Assembly: GCA_016271365.2 (NCBI GenBank)
Contig: CM057452.1
Location: 832,690,001 to 832,754,000, forward strand
Source of the DNA: Neoceratodus forsteri
Lineage: Eukaryota; Chordata; Ceratodontiformes; Ceratodontidae
DNA: 64,000 bases
Direction: 5' to 3'
Shown: positions 43,932 through 54,762 of the stretch, piece after piece
Layout of the letters: every line of letters begins with the position of its first letter
How positions within the stretch are numbered: the stretch's first letter is position 1
Made by a program: the position numbers and the translations under genes
Notes under the pieces: model-generated
Databases searched by the model: none
What the model saw: the letters and a program-made list of their open reading frames with translations, nothing else
Told to the model about the DNA's origin: nothing

Positions 43932-45081
43932 CTGCCTTTCACTGCCAAAGACCCATATTCAAACACAGTGGGCCCTGCAGATGAATACCTATTGTTGAAA
44001 ACAAACAAACAAAAAACATTAAAAACATCCTACCAACCCTAATTGCAAAATGGTTCCAGTAAAAATGTGAAATAATCCTTCCACCCAACCCACTTAACAC
44101 CCCAACTCCCACTCCTTCCCCATTAGTCTCAGTAATAAAGTAATAAGATGTATCCCCTTTCACTCAACCCACTGAGTTTCTCATCTCCTTCCATGAACCC
44201 GGTAATAAAGAAAAAACATTCCCTCAATCCACTTCATACCCTCACTCCCTCTGCGTGTGATAACTTTGAAAAACAAGGATAAGGATCTTCAACTGCCATC
44301 TGAACAAATTCTGGTCAGAGCTGATATGGCTGTGGAGAGCTTTTGGGATGCTTTTATCCATTATTTCTAATGAATTTGAACAATGCAAATCTGCTGAGGG
44401 GCAGTTTCAATGTGGCCTTCCTTTTACACATTTTTACAATGTGTTTTCCTAGAATGTGCCTGCTGATTGCTATACGTTTAGCCTGGATAGTTCACAGAAG
44501 GCATGAGATCTTATTTTCAGTAGGGCTCTATATCTACACAATATTATGCTACACTGCATAAAATCAGAACACACTAAAAACAGTATTTTACATCTGGAGT
44601 AGGCTACCCTGAATAAATAATTATAAAAATGGTAAGATCATGACCCCACTGAAAACAAGATATTGCATTTAATCTGGGACATCCTGAGTAAATACAGTGC
44701 AAAAATGAGTAAAATGAAGATCACAATGACAATGAGATGTAGCATCTATCCAATGCTATCCAGGATACAAAATATAGGATAACAAATATTTAAAGAGCTA
44801 GTGGAGCCAAAACAGGTGAGTAAGATATGTCAGCTGCCAGGTTAAGAGCTGTTACATGCATCACACCTACTAACATCAGGTAAACAATCTTCTAATTAAA
44901 CAAAGGGAAAATAAAAGAAAAAAAGTACCTCAGATATAAAAGGTAATGGTTGGCTGCTTTTAAAGTCTAATACTAGCTCTTTAAAGGAACTTCACTGACA
45001 TAAACAAACAGTTTATTTATTGTTTTATAATATATTAGATTGCAGTATTTATTTGAATGCTGTGGCCATGAAGATGGTGTA

Positions 45082-45083
<2 letters not shown>

Positions 45084-45121
<38 letters not shown>
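45084..45121. repeat. (GT)19 microsatellite
   Basis: Uninterrupted dinucleotide run. It explains the Val-Cys repeat in the open frame across it. Confidence 0.95.
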
Positions 45122-45125
<4 letters not shown>

Positions 45126-45727
45126 TTGCTGTAGCGCAATATATTATTTTCCCCAAAAAGCATTGCAAAAAATGCCTGCTGATTGCTATATAATTACTGT
45201 AGCTCAGATACTTCACAGAAGACCTGGCATATGTCTGAGACAGTATTTATCAGATAGTGTCTTAAGAGGTTAACAAACAGTGTAAATCTTTGTACGTTTG
45301 TTCCTGGGAAAAGGTGACATTTATGAGGTATGAATCTGTCTTGAAAGACAATACTTGCCCAACTGAAGCTAATAGTAATAAAATGTTTAAATGCTAAGTA
45401 TTTAAATGTGCAAGTTGTTGCATTTTGAAGGGGTTAAACAAATCTCCAGTTTAATAGCCAACCAATATTTAACAAGCTGTTTCAGTTTCCTAAGGGTCAT
45501 CTGATAAGCAGCTTTAGTGCTGTCTCTAACATTCTAAACAGAAAGAAGGGAGTATTTTATTTCATTTGGCATAGTGATCTATAGTTGTGGAAGGTAACAT
45601 TGAAATGTCCAAAAATGTGTTCCATGTTCCTCCATTTTTCCAGCTACAGACAGCAAGATGGCTGTAGGCTCCACCCACAGCCATAATAAATGAAAGCTAG
45701 AGTACACTCATAAAATATAGAATAATG

Positions 45728-45873
45728 GATGGGGAAGTATAAGTAATGAGGGTTTTATGTGCACCCGAAGTATGTAATGCCTCATAAACCCTGAGATCGA
45801 TGCTCGAGGGGTTTATCATGACATCAAACACCGAGGGTGTGCATAAAATCCAAGTTGACACACACTTCCCCAT
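45728..45873. mobile_element. 146-bp hairpin element
   Basis: Arms of about 65-70 bp. The outer ends are ATGGGGAAGT and ACTTCCCCAT. Left-arm blocks GGGTTTTATGTGCACCC, TATGTAATGCCTCAT and AAACCCTGAG are matched in reverse by GAGGGTGTGCATAAAATCC, ATCATGACATCA and CTCGAGGGGTTT. The centre is ATCGATG. Divergence between the arms (roughly a fifth to a quarter by eye) suggests an old insertion. Confidence 0.75.
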
Positions 45874-46255
45874 GTTTTATTTGTTTTATAATAACTGACT
45901 CCTTTGATTTTTTTTGTTGGACAGGTACTTGTTGAGCAGCCTAACATTGGTCTTGATTTTTCTTAGAGTGTTTCTTTTTTTTTTTTGCTGCTCTATGAAT
46001 TTTTGTCTTTCTAGGTCACCAGATTGCTGAAATGGTAATGAATGTGCCATTTTTAGTTGGATAGACAGACGTTAGTAGACCGCTAGTTATTTTTCATTTC
46101 TGTGAGAAATCTGTCTGTCTACATCCGCATGTAAGTTAAATCCCTCCTCAGCAGTTTCAGTGAGGTTAGCGCATTCAAGATGAGAGTGCGAGGAGCCAGT
46201 AGCACTAGTATGAGAGTGATTTTAGAATTTTTGCAAAGGTTCTTCATCAAACTGC
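45874..46255. other. Gene-free interval
   Basis: No recognised feature. Confidence 0.5.
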
Positions 46256-46386
46256 ATTATACATAGGTGATTACTCACCTATGTGTATAATCAAACTTGG
46301 TTATGCATGGGTGATTATACACATACACTATGTGTATAAGCAGTATCTGTTATACACAGGTGATTATACACTCCCGTGTATAACAG
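46256..46386. repeat. Array of three imperfect palindromes
   Basis: Three consecutive blocks: ATTATACATAGGTGATTACT / CACCTATGTGTATAAT, then GTTATGCATGGGTGATTATA / ACTATGTGTATAAGC, then GTTATACACAGGTGATTATA / CTCCCGTGTATAAC. The shared GTGATT lies at 46267, 46311 and 46360. Each block can fold on itself, and the three are tandemly related. Confidence 0.75.
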
Positions 46387-48195
46387 AGTTTGACAGCTTC
46401 TGCCCACAGTTGATAATCATCACTAACCAGTCATTATTTTTGAATTAAGAACACTTTCATTCTCCTTCATTCAGAAGTGACCCACTGACGTGGTGAGAGG
46501 AGGACTGTGCTAGAGTCCATCTCTGGCTGCTCCATATCCTTTTTTTCTTAGTCAGCATAACCTAGTTTGGGGTTAGAGTGGAAGTACTAAATGGGATGGG
46601 GAAAAGTTTTTTCTTCTTGTTTTGTTTATTTAAAGAAAGTTTCATGTAGTCAGCATTGACAGACTGTCAGCTGAAACCCATTTTCCCCACTCCCCAGACT
46701 ACCATGCCACTCTAATCCAAGGCATAAATGAGCCCTACATACAAATCCAGTACTGGAATGTATCTCCCCAAATGGTGCGGCAAATTATGGCAACCTCAAC
46801 ATGAGGTACTTGTAAATCCTGGCCTGATGACCAAATCTGAAACTTTGGTGGCAAACTTACAATCCCCAGTTGCAGGGTGATCCCTGAGAGTACTCATGGT
46901 TTTGGTGTTGCCAACGTCTCTCACAACTCTGGCTTCTCCTCCTACATTTCTTTAAATGCAGGTTTCTCTCAGACCATTGGTTGAGCGATCAGTTGTTTTG
47001 GGTGATCACATCAGTTGTGCAGGTCTCAGGTACCTCTGGGCTGGTATCAAACTTTCGGCATAAGCAATCATCTGGACCTCTCTGGCTCCTTTCTCCTTCT
47101 CCCCTGCTGGTCATACCAGTCTCAGAACCACATGTCACACACTCATCCAGGCTTCCATTCCCCAATGTGAGATGATAACCAGTTGCTAGCTGTAGCACTG
47201 GCCGGCTGGTTCTTTAGACTGTCTGCAGTCTCAATACAGGCTTTTTCAAACAACAGTACACATAGTCTCTACAACACAGCAGGATGGCAGCTGTGCCACT
47301 AGTGCTGCATTAGCATGCTTTTAACTCCTTTTCTCTTAAGGAAGGAATCAGTCTGTCTCATCTCTATCTTTCTCTCTGCAGCTGTCTCTCTGACACTGGC
47401 AGCAAACACAGTATTCCTCAGCCTTTCCCTTTTAGGGAGTAGAAACCTTTCATTCACCTACTGTGATGTGGCTGCAGAAGCCCCAGGCAGGCTACCTCAA
47501 ATGACTTTGGCCAGCAGCTCCTAGCCCTCCCCACTCTGTCTGTGAGAGCTAACTGCCAACAGCCCAGTTCTGAAACTACCCTCAGAGCTTCACTGGATCA
47601 GGGCAGCTTCTGATTAGTCCAGGGTGCTGTCAATCAGTGAATGCAGTCTATCAGGCTTACACTCAATGCGGCCCCTACTAAAGTGCAGCTATAAGCCACT
47701 GCGCTTTGTGTGCACTCCAGTGCCAAACAAGTGCTCTCCCTTCCCTTCCCAGTGTGCCTCTGAGCCCCCAGATGCACTGAAGTCCCTGGGCCTGAGAATG
47801 CTGAAGATGGTCCTTGCAGGCAGCTGCAGTTGTAGCTGTAGTATGGCATGCTGAGTGTCAAGAAAACAAACAGCCTCTTGTGGCTGCAATATTCTCCCTC
47901 CAGTCCCCCACCAGGCTACAGTCCTTGTTGGACAGAGTGAGCAAATGAGAGAAGGCAGTAAACAAATGGGCCCCAGAGAAACTGATAAACCCCACCATTT
48001 GGGGGGTTACAGTCCAGCACTAGATTTGCGTGAAGAGCTCAATTGTGTCTGGGAGTAGAGTGGCTTCTTTAGAAGAACTCTGTAGGTCTGAAAACTTAAT
48101 GATTTTCTGTAAATCTCTGTTGGTCCAATAAAAGGTATCATATCACCTTTTTTGTGCATCTTATAAATCTCACTGTAATCATTCAGAAGAAAAGT
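46387..48195. other. Gene-free interval
   Basis: Slightly richer in C/T than its surroundings. Several short open frames are present on both strands, none with recognisable homology. Confidence 0.45.
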
Positions 48196-48415
48196 TTTTT
48201 TTTTTATTTGGTTGTTTAACCAGGTATAGCACACTAAGCTGAAAGCTTTTTTATAGGAGCGACCTGGGAGCACAAGGAGGTTAAGTGACTTGCTCAAGGT
48301 CACACAGTATGCAAGTGGAAGCTGTGGGATTCAAACCCAGGTCTGGTCTGCTGGATGTCACCAGATTTGCAGCTCAGAGCCTTAGACCACTGCGCTATAC
48401 TGCCTCCAAATTCTT
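48196..48415 (-). mobile_element. tRNA-derived MIR-like SINE, best copy
   Basis: In reverse complement: GGAGGCAGTATAGCGCAGTG (A box TAGCGCAGTGG at 48397-48387), GGGTTTGAATCCC (B box near 48338-48326), ACTTGCATACTGTGTGACC, TTGAGCAAGTCACTTAACCT. Then the tail CTCCCAGGTCGCTCCTATAA, TTAGTGTGCTATACCTGGTT, AAACAACCAAATAA. Head and body are MIR-like; the tail is that of the L2-like LINE at 9071-9150. Both pol III boxes are close to consensus, so this copy could have been transcribed. Confidence 0.9.
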
Positions 48416-48606
48416 GTGCAACCCTTTTGCAACATCTTTAAACTAACTCAAGAAGAAACTTGTCACTTATCAGCTCCTATCAGTCAAGAAGAAATTAATG
48501 TACCTATTATATAACTGGCCGAAGGGAAGTGTCCTGCAGATGAGGACGTTATGCTAGAATTTTATTGTGATTTATAAAATGGGCTTAAAAATCCTAAGTC
48601 TCTGAT

Positions 48607-48656
48607 TGGCTACTACATCATCTAAGCTGTGTCCTTACCAGATGATATAGTAGCCA
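48607..48656. repeat. 17-bp-arm hairpin
   Basis: TGGCTACTACATCATCT (48607-48623) is complementary to AGATGATATAGTAGCCA (48640-48656) with one mismatch and a 16-nt loop. Confidence 0.75.
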
Positions 48657-48885
48657 ACTGGGACTACCAGCCACCAAGATGCCCCATGGCAACAGCGAAT
48701 CAATGAGCTTTGACTGGTAGAGCTCACTGATCCGATAGTGGGAACCACTGTCTCCTCAGAGCCTCATCTGTCAAACAGCAATTGCGGTATTCTCAGCCAA
48801 AAGTGGTCATCTCATTTACACAGTACCTTCACCGGACAGAAAAGATTATCAGCTGTAGCAAAATTAAATATAAAATAAATCTCTG

Positions 48886-50620
48886 ATGGTAACCTCAAAT
48901 TGTGCTGTTAAAAAAACAACTTCCGACTGTCGGAGCATGACACGAAATTCAGTGAAACCTGCACAGCACCTGAGAAAAATGTCATACTCAGCTAAAGCCA
49001 GCTTCGGGATCGATGTAACAGAAGTACTTACCAATATTACTGAACATGAAGAACCAGACAGTCCTGTCACAATAGCGCCGCACAGTCCTCTGATCCAGCC
49101 ATCCACCTTGATGAGTGAGAGAGCCACAAAGCCAATAGTACCTAGAGCAGAGACTCCCACTGCAGATGCCTCAGCTAATTCTCCAGCTCCACAGGATGAG
49201 CAGGGAGAATCAGAGCCCACAGCACCAATGACCTCCACAGCACAACCTGCATAAATGAAAAGAAACGCATATAAATAAATATCCTGACCTGACCAACCAA
49301 CAGCTCGAGCAGCTTGAAAAACAGAAAGAAGAGCAACACACGCAGACAACTACACAGTGGGCAGTTTCAGTCTTTGAAACATGGTGCCAAGCAAAGTCCA
49401 TAGCCAGAAATCTGCAAACAGTACTACCTACTGAACTTTCCACAATACTTAGAAAATTTTATGCCGAGATCTGCCAGAGTGATGGCACAGAGTACAGCCT
49501 GGCAAGTTTAATAGCACTCCAAGCAGGTCTTAACAGACACTTGAACAATCCACCTCTCAGCAGGAACATTAACCTCCACAGCCACCCCTGACATGCACCC
49601 TGCGAACAACATTTTTTCTCCTGTTCTCAAAAAATACAGAAGAAAGGGAAAAGATTGGGCAGACCACACCTTGCCATTACAGAGCAAGATCTACAAGTCT
49701 TGAAAAACTCTCCTGCTCTATCCCCAAACACAACTCGAGGACTACTCTTAAAGGTGTGGTTTGATATACAACTTTGCATAGCTCGGAGAGGCAGGGAGGG
49801 GCTTAAGACAGTTAAAGCTCGAACACTTCGAAATAAAAACAGATGAACACAGTGCAGAATACATTACTCTAAGTTTTAATGAGTATACCAAGAACCACAA
49901 AAAACTATTCATCAAAGCAACAATATCAGGGCTATACATACAGCCTACCTCATAACCCTCAATGCCCTGTAGAATCTTTTAAAAAATACCTAGCAAAACT
50001 GCCTCCAAACCCTCCTGCTTTTTATTGCCACCCGAGAAAAATCCCAGACAGCCTCCTAGAAACTGTAGACATTTGGTACACCCGGGAGCCATTAGGTATT
50101 ACTTACATGTCAAATTTAATGCCAAAGATCAATGAAGAAACTGGGCTGTCATGCAGATATACAAATCATTCAGTGAGAGATACAGCTGTGCAGCTACTTG
50201 CGGTGGCAGGCCTAGAAGCCTGAGAGATCATGACTGTGACTGGGCATAAAGCTGAATCTAGCCTTCGATTTTATTGGGCTGTCACCCCTGAGGATCGCCA
50301 GTGTTGGAGCTGCATATTAGCTGAAAAAAGCAAAGTACAGTACAACAAAACAAACCCATCTGCACACCTTGAAATTTCTCCGGGAATACTGCAAACTGCA
50401 ACCTTACAGCAACAAAATCCTCAGCCTTGCTCCAGCTCCCAGACTGCTTGCATCACCGGAAATATTCTAACTTTCAGTCCCGACAGGAATCAAACCCCAG
50501 AAGAAACCACCCCACCAATAGGCCTGACTCAGCAGTTTAATGCAACAACAAAAACCTCGGCATTCACAGTACAAAACTGCGTGATACAAAACGTCAAATT
50601 CATAAGCCTCTCTAAATAAA
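48886..50620 (+). pseudogene. Crypton-type tyrosine recombinase (DUF3504-like), decayed
   Basis: Crypton DNA transposons move with a tyrosine recombinase. The frame at 49286-49588 reads TTQWAVSVFETWCQAKSIAR, LSTILRKFYAEICQSDGTEY, SLASLIALQAGLNRHLNNP, the N-terminal SAM-like half of DUF3504 proteins. The catalytic half follows in pieces: DIQLCIARRGREGLKTVK (first Arg, near 49795), TNHSVRDTAVQLL (HxxR, His at 50167 and Arg at 50176), MTVTGHKAESSLRFYW (second His at 50245, Tyr nucleophile at 50272). So all four catalytic positions survive. A stop at 49589, a TGA at 50221 that looks like a mutated CGA, and frameshifts near 49600 and 49850 kill it. The C-terminal TVQNCVIQNVKF ending at 50618 resembles the usual NCxxxN tail. 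An upstream 122-codon frame (48886-49254) may be the N-terminus. Confidence 0.85.
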
Positions 50621-50635
50621 CACACAGGCAAGGTA

Positions 50636-50800
50636 AGACAAGGCACATTTTATTTAAAAGACGCCCATCCCGGAGGCTCTAGGTACCGTACATCAATCAA
50701 TAAATACAATATATCACAATAATAATCAATTTAAATACAATACTCTGAACAAGTTAAAACAGAATTTGCTATATAATTAACCACTCTCAACTTCTGCTGC
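50636..50800. repeat. Retroposon-tail repeat, copy 1
   Basis: It reads AGACAAGGCACATTTTATTT, GCCCATCCCGGAGGCTCT, GTACATCAATCAATAAATAC and on to ACAATACTCTGAACAAG, TTAAAACAGAATTTGCT. The same sequence recurs at 58640-58797 in the same orientation. In reverse it has the look of a LINE/SINE 3' end (GTACAGC..CC with AAATAAA). Sequence from here to 51178 is otherwise unassigned. Confidence 0.8.
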
Positions 50801-51420
50801 ATGTAAAGTTTCCAATATCAGTTAGCATCAGATTTATCTTTACTAAAAAGACAGGTAAGGAACTATAAAGCATAGTCCGGGAAGGCCTGATTAAACAAAA
50901 AGGCCTTGAGGCAGGCCTCTAGCACCACAGAACTCCAAGCTGGTATGTCTCAACAGCATTACCATCTCATCACTTCATGAACTGTTATTCAGAAAGTTAA
51001 CCTTTGCAATTTTTAATGTTCATTTTAAACTATGTTGAACATTCCTAAGCAAGTTATACATCTAAAATTACTAGCACTGCAAATGGCCACATCTCAACAG
51101 GCATTAACAAAGTCAGCACTTCATGAACTATTCGTCATACAAAAAAAAACAAACTTTTATGAAAAACGTTGAACTTTCAAAATGTTTCATGTTAGGGCAT
51201 GGCCTGGCTGTGCTGAAGATGGCTGCCTAAATCTTTTTCTCCCTGGGATCACCCACTATCATCATCCATCCACCAACTCCCAGACAATCAACCTCTGCCA
51301 ACATTTGAAGTCTTATTCTACCTACATCATAGTTCGGCTCTGGTAAAGTATTTTTACTGTCTCACAGCTATAGAACTTTATATTAGCAGCTATACAGTTT
51401 CTCTATCAAGGCCTGCAACA

Positions 51421-52688
51421 ATGGCCGACCAACCTCTGCATAATAGCTCTCTTAACAGAGTGCAGTCAATGTTTCCGCAGCTAATTAATGAAATTAATGA
51501 TTTAAAAATAACCTCACAACAAAATGTCACCAATATGCAAGTACTCGATCAAAAAATTAATGCCACAGATGTTAAAGCAGTCCAAAATGAAAGCTCTATT
51601 AACAATTTGCAAGCAACCATCAGAGAGCAGGACAGAGTTATCAGAAACATACAGGACAAAATTGATGACATTGAAAACAGAAATAGATGCAACAACCTTA
51701 GATTTCTGGGTTTTCCTGAAGGAGCAGAGCTTGGAGACACCAGTGCACTTCTATTGCATGTACTTCCAACACTGCTCAAAATCCCACCTGGCCAGGAGCT
51801 CACTATTGAAAGATCTCATCGTACCCAAACTCAAGGCCTGGTCCTGACCAGAAACCCAGGCCCATCATAGCCAGATTTTTAAATTATGCACATACTAAGC
51901 TAATTATTCAAAGAGCAAGACAAGTGGGAACACTTACTTGGCAGGAGCACAGAATCTCGATCTTTAGAGACTTCTCAAAAGAACTGTCTAACAAGCGAAG
52001 AGCCTATAATCCCATCAGAACTATTTTGCACCAGCATGGCATCAAGTTTGCACTACGATACCCTGCTATAATGCACTTATTCCTGGGAGACTCAAGTAGA
52101 GACTTTAGTACACCCAAAACCCTGTCAGCATTTCTTGATGAATTTCAGCCTGCACTTACCCCATCCGGTGACTGCACTGCAGTTCACTCAAGCATTGCCA
52201 TGGTCACTCCTCAATCTGACCAGCACACTCCCACTGCTGAAATAAATCCCAAAATTCCAGAGAGGCCTGCACAGACGACGACCACTGTTGCAACTCCTGC
52301 CCGACTTTCAGCTCGAATACAAGAGAAAAAGGCCTCCAAAGCACTAGATACCAAACATGCATGCTGCTCGAGAGACACTCCATCAATACTCCACCCTCAG
52401 TCAGAGCGACACATCAGCTTCTCTACTCCTTTCACTAACAAATTTTCCCTACTTCAAGAAGACTCGCACTCATCTCAGGAAGATCTTCGGGAGGCTGAAT
52501 CAGAACCACTCGCTAACGACCTCACGAGTGTCTTGCCCTGTAATAATTCCCCTGACTCTTCCTGGGCTGAACTAGTTGCCAGCTCTCCCTTTAAATCTAC
52601 TGAGTCCCCCAAGAAGAAGAGGAAAGGGAAACTGAAGAATAAAACGACTGATGCTACTTCCAATGTGCATAATCGTCACAAACATTGA
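51421..52688 (+). pseudogene. L1 ORF1 (RNA-binding chaperone), one frameshift
   Basis: The first part (51421-51870) has a coiled-coil region at about residues 15-90 (heptad-like LINEINDLKI, QNVTNMQVLDQKI, IRNIQDKIDDIENRN), then the RRM start NNLRFLGFPEGAELG. A one-base frameshift near 51830 leads to a stop at 51868. The continuation is in another frame (52,688 end): RPIIARFLNYAHTKLIIQRA, VGTLTWQEHRISIFRDFSKE, NKRRAYNPI, GIKFALRYPAIMHLFLGD, which are the L1 C-terminal domain. Beyond that lies a 120-residue polar tail rich in Ser/Thr/Pro, ending with a basic cluster PKKKRKGKLKNK (52608-52643) like a nuclear localisation signal. Such a long C-terminal tail is unlike mammalian ORF1p. Confidence 0.85.
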
Positions 52689-54762
52689 CTAATACATATT
52701 TTGAGATCTATATTATTAACTAATCTTTAACCCCCCTTAATTCAGCAGCCTGTCTGATCATTTCTTTACTTCAACCGCACTGCAGAATTCCAATATGTGC
52801 ACCACTATCACTAACAGCCAGTTTGGAATACACAAGGCAGTAAATCGCTGTTGTAAACTTAGGGGTTGTACCTTCCACAGATTTGACAATGCAAATCAAA
52901 CCTTCATCGAATGTCACTGTTTTGTGCAACCCTACCTATATGTAATACCTTGAATCAGTCTTAGACGGTCTCTCTCAAGTTAATCTGTGTGCTGCCAGAT
53001 ATTGGTCTAAAAAATGCTGAGCATGTGCAGCACTCTTAAAAACTCATCATTATGTGGTTTAGTACCGTATATACATGTGCACAGTGTTTTCCCTATACCA
53101 TTTCTAGTGGATCCTTTGTCCTAGCTAACAATATGTGTTTGCCACATATCCAGTACCACTTATGAGTGGAGGATGTTTAAATAAATACCTTAATCTTCAC
53201 TAGCTTATTTATCTATTGTTATCATATGTATCATTAAAGGTATATGGAGCAAAAGTGGCGTTTTATCAACCTCATATATTGGCACGTTGCAGTTATTAGT
53301 ACACTAATTTATGCTCGTAATTTGCTCTCCCAATTTTCACTCTCTTCTTCACCCCACTACATTATCCTCTCTCCCTTTTTTCAGGTATACTAGTACCTTT
53401 CGATCACTTATTTATACATTATTTGGCTTCTTACATCTCTCTTAACTCCTTATTGCAGGCAATATTCAAGGCTTCTGTACTTTATTACCTTACCTACATT
53501 GCCACAATCAATAACTATAGCACATTTACACTCGAAGCCTTCATTACTTAAGCTTATTTACACTTTTGGAACTCCCTCTTAGTTGGGGCTTGCTAGGCCT
53601 TTTGGTAGACCTGGTTACCCCACTTTTTTTTTCCTTTTGGGCAATGTTCGAGTTATGTGCTTCCATCATACATCAAGGCGCCCTGTTTTAATATGTACAG
53701 AGCCTTGAAACCTGAAACATTCTCAACCATTATAATCACAATAATGCTAAGGAGACAATATGTATCTGTCCATAAACTAACTCTCCCATCTTGCATACTA
53801 CTACTATGCCAAATTGGACTTCATAACATACTAAAGCCTCATAAATCTATATTATATTAGACATTTTTTGACTCCTTATGTTATTTGATCACCTTCCACA
53901 CACTATGGTATTTTTCTTTTAAAATATGGTACGCGGATAAATACATAGCTGGCAGGCCCTATTCTGTCTTACACTATTTTAGTGCCTTGTTGCATTATAA
54001 TAATAATAATAATTTTATTTGTACAGCGCCTTTCTATTTCCAAGGTGCCTTACAACTTAAAACAATTTAAAACAAGCATTAAAATCCAAAATCTGAAACA
54101 TGAATGAAGAAACATAATCAAAATACAGTTAAATTTTCCACAAAGGCCTTTTGCCAAAGAAAAGTTTTCAATGTTATGTTGGCATACTGTCTCTATTATT
54201 GAACTTATACACTATAGTTCAAGTTATATTATTATGTCTGGGACTTATTACTAATTTAATAAGTCTCATATAGTTTGGTATGATGTTCAAGGTTCCTCGC
54301 AGGGAATCATGCTAATTACCTTAGTACTAGTCATAATTACAATTTATAGAACATTGTTGTATACAGTTTGTAGCTTAGGATTATAGAGTGTTGCTTTTTC
54401 TTAAGAACTACTTACATCTTTATAAGCCTAGTAGTGTAGCGAGAGATTCTCTGGTGTGTGCACCGACTCTTATCTCTCTATACTTCATAAACATTGCTAG
54501 TGTATTATACACGCTTTTGTTGATACTATGCATATACTCTCTATTATCCTTTCTCTATACTTTTCCTCAGCGAGACATAATGGATATATTTATCAACATT
54601 TTCTGAATCCATACAACCTAATAGCTCTGCACACATTTGTATATCCTATATACCTCCCTTTTAAATCTGCAACATCCTCCAATTTAGTTACTAAGAGTCC
54701 CTCATTCCTATTTGTAACTTCATATTTTACCTCTTACTATCACGAGTGATCTAATTTTACAT
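52689..54762. other. Long inter-ORF region of the L1
   Basis: About 2.07 kb of AT-rich DNA between ORF1 and ORF2, without any coding resemblance. L1 ORFs are normally separated by tens of bases, so part of this must be inserted or element-specific sequence. One nested retroposon tail is recognised at 54000-54180 (see that entry). Confidence 0.6.
53998..54185. repeat. Nested retroposon-like tail
   Basis: (TAA)n, then TTTTATTTGTACAGCGCCTT, TTCCAAGGTGCCTTACAACT, TAAAACAATTTAAAACAAGC and AAGGCCTTTTGCCAAAG. In reverse this is a (AGCGC..GTACAAATAAA)-type 3' end with a TTA microsatellite. It is related in style, not in exact sequence, to the 50636 and 58640 repeats. Confidence 0.6.

Noticed and set aside
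45040..45273. Cys/Val-rich small protein
   Set aside because: The Val-Cys run is the (GT)19 microsatellite.
48864..49443. Minus-strand frames here as a membrane protein
   Set aside because: They lie opposite the Crypton N-terminal region, whose plus-strand frame has recognisable downstream homology.
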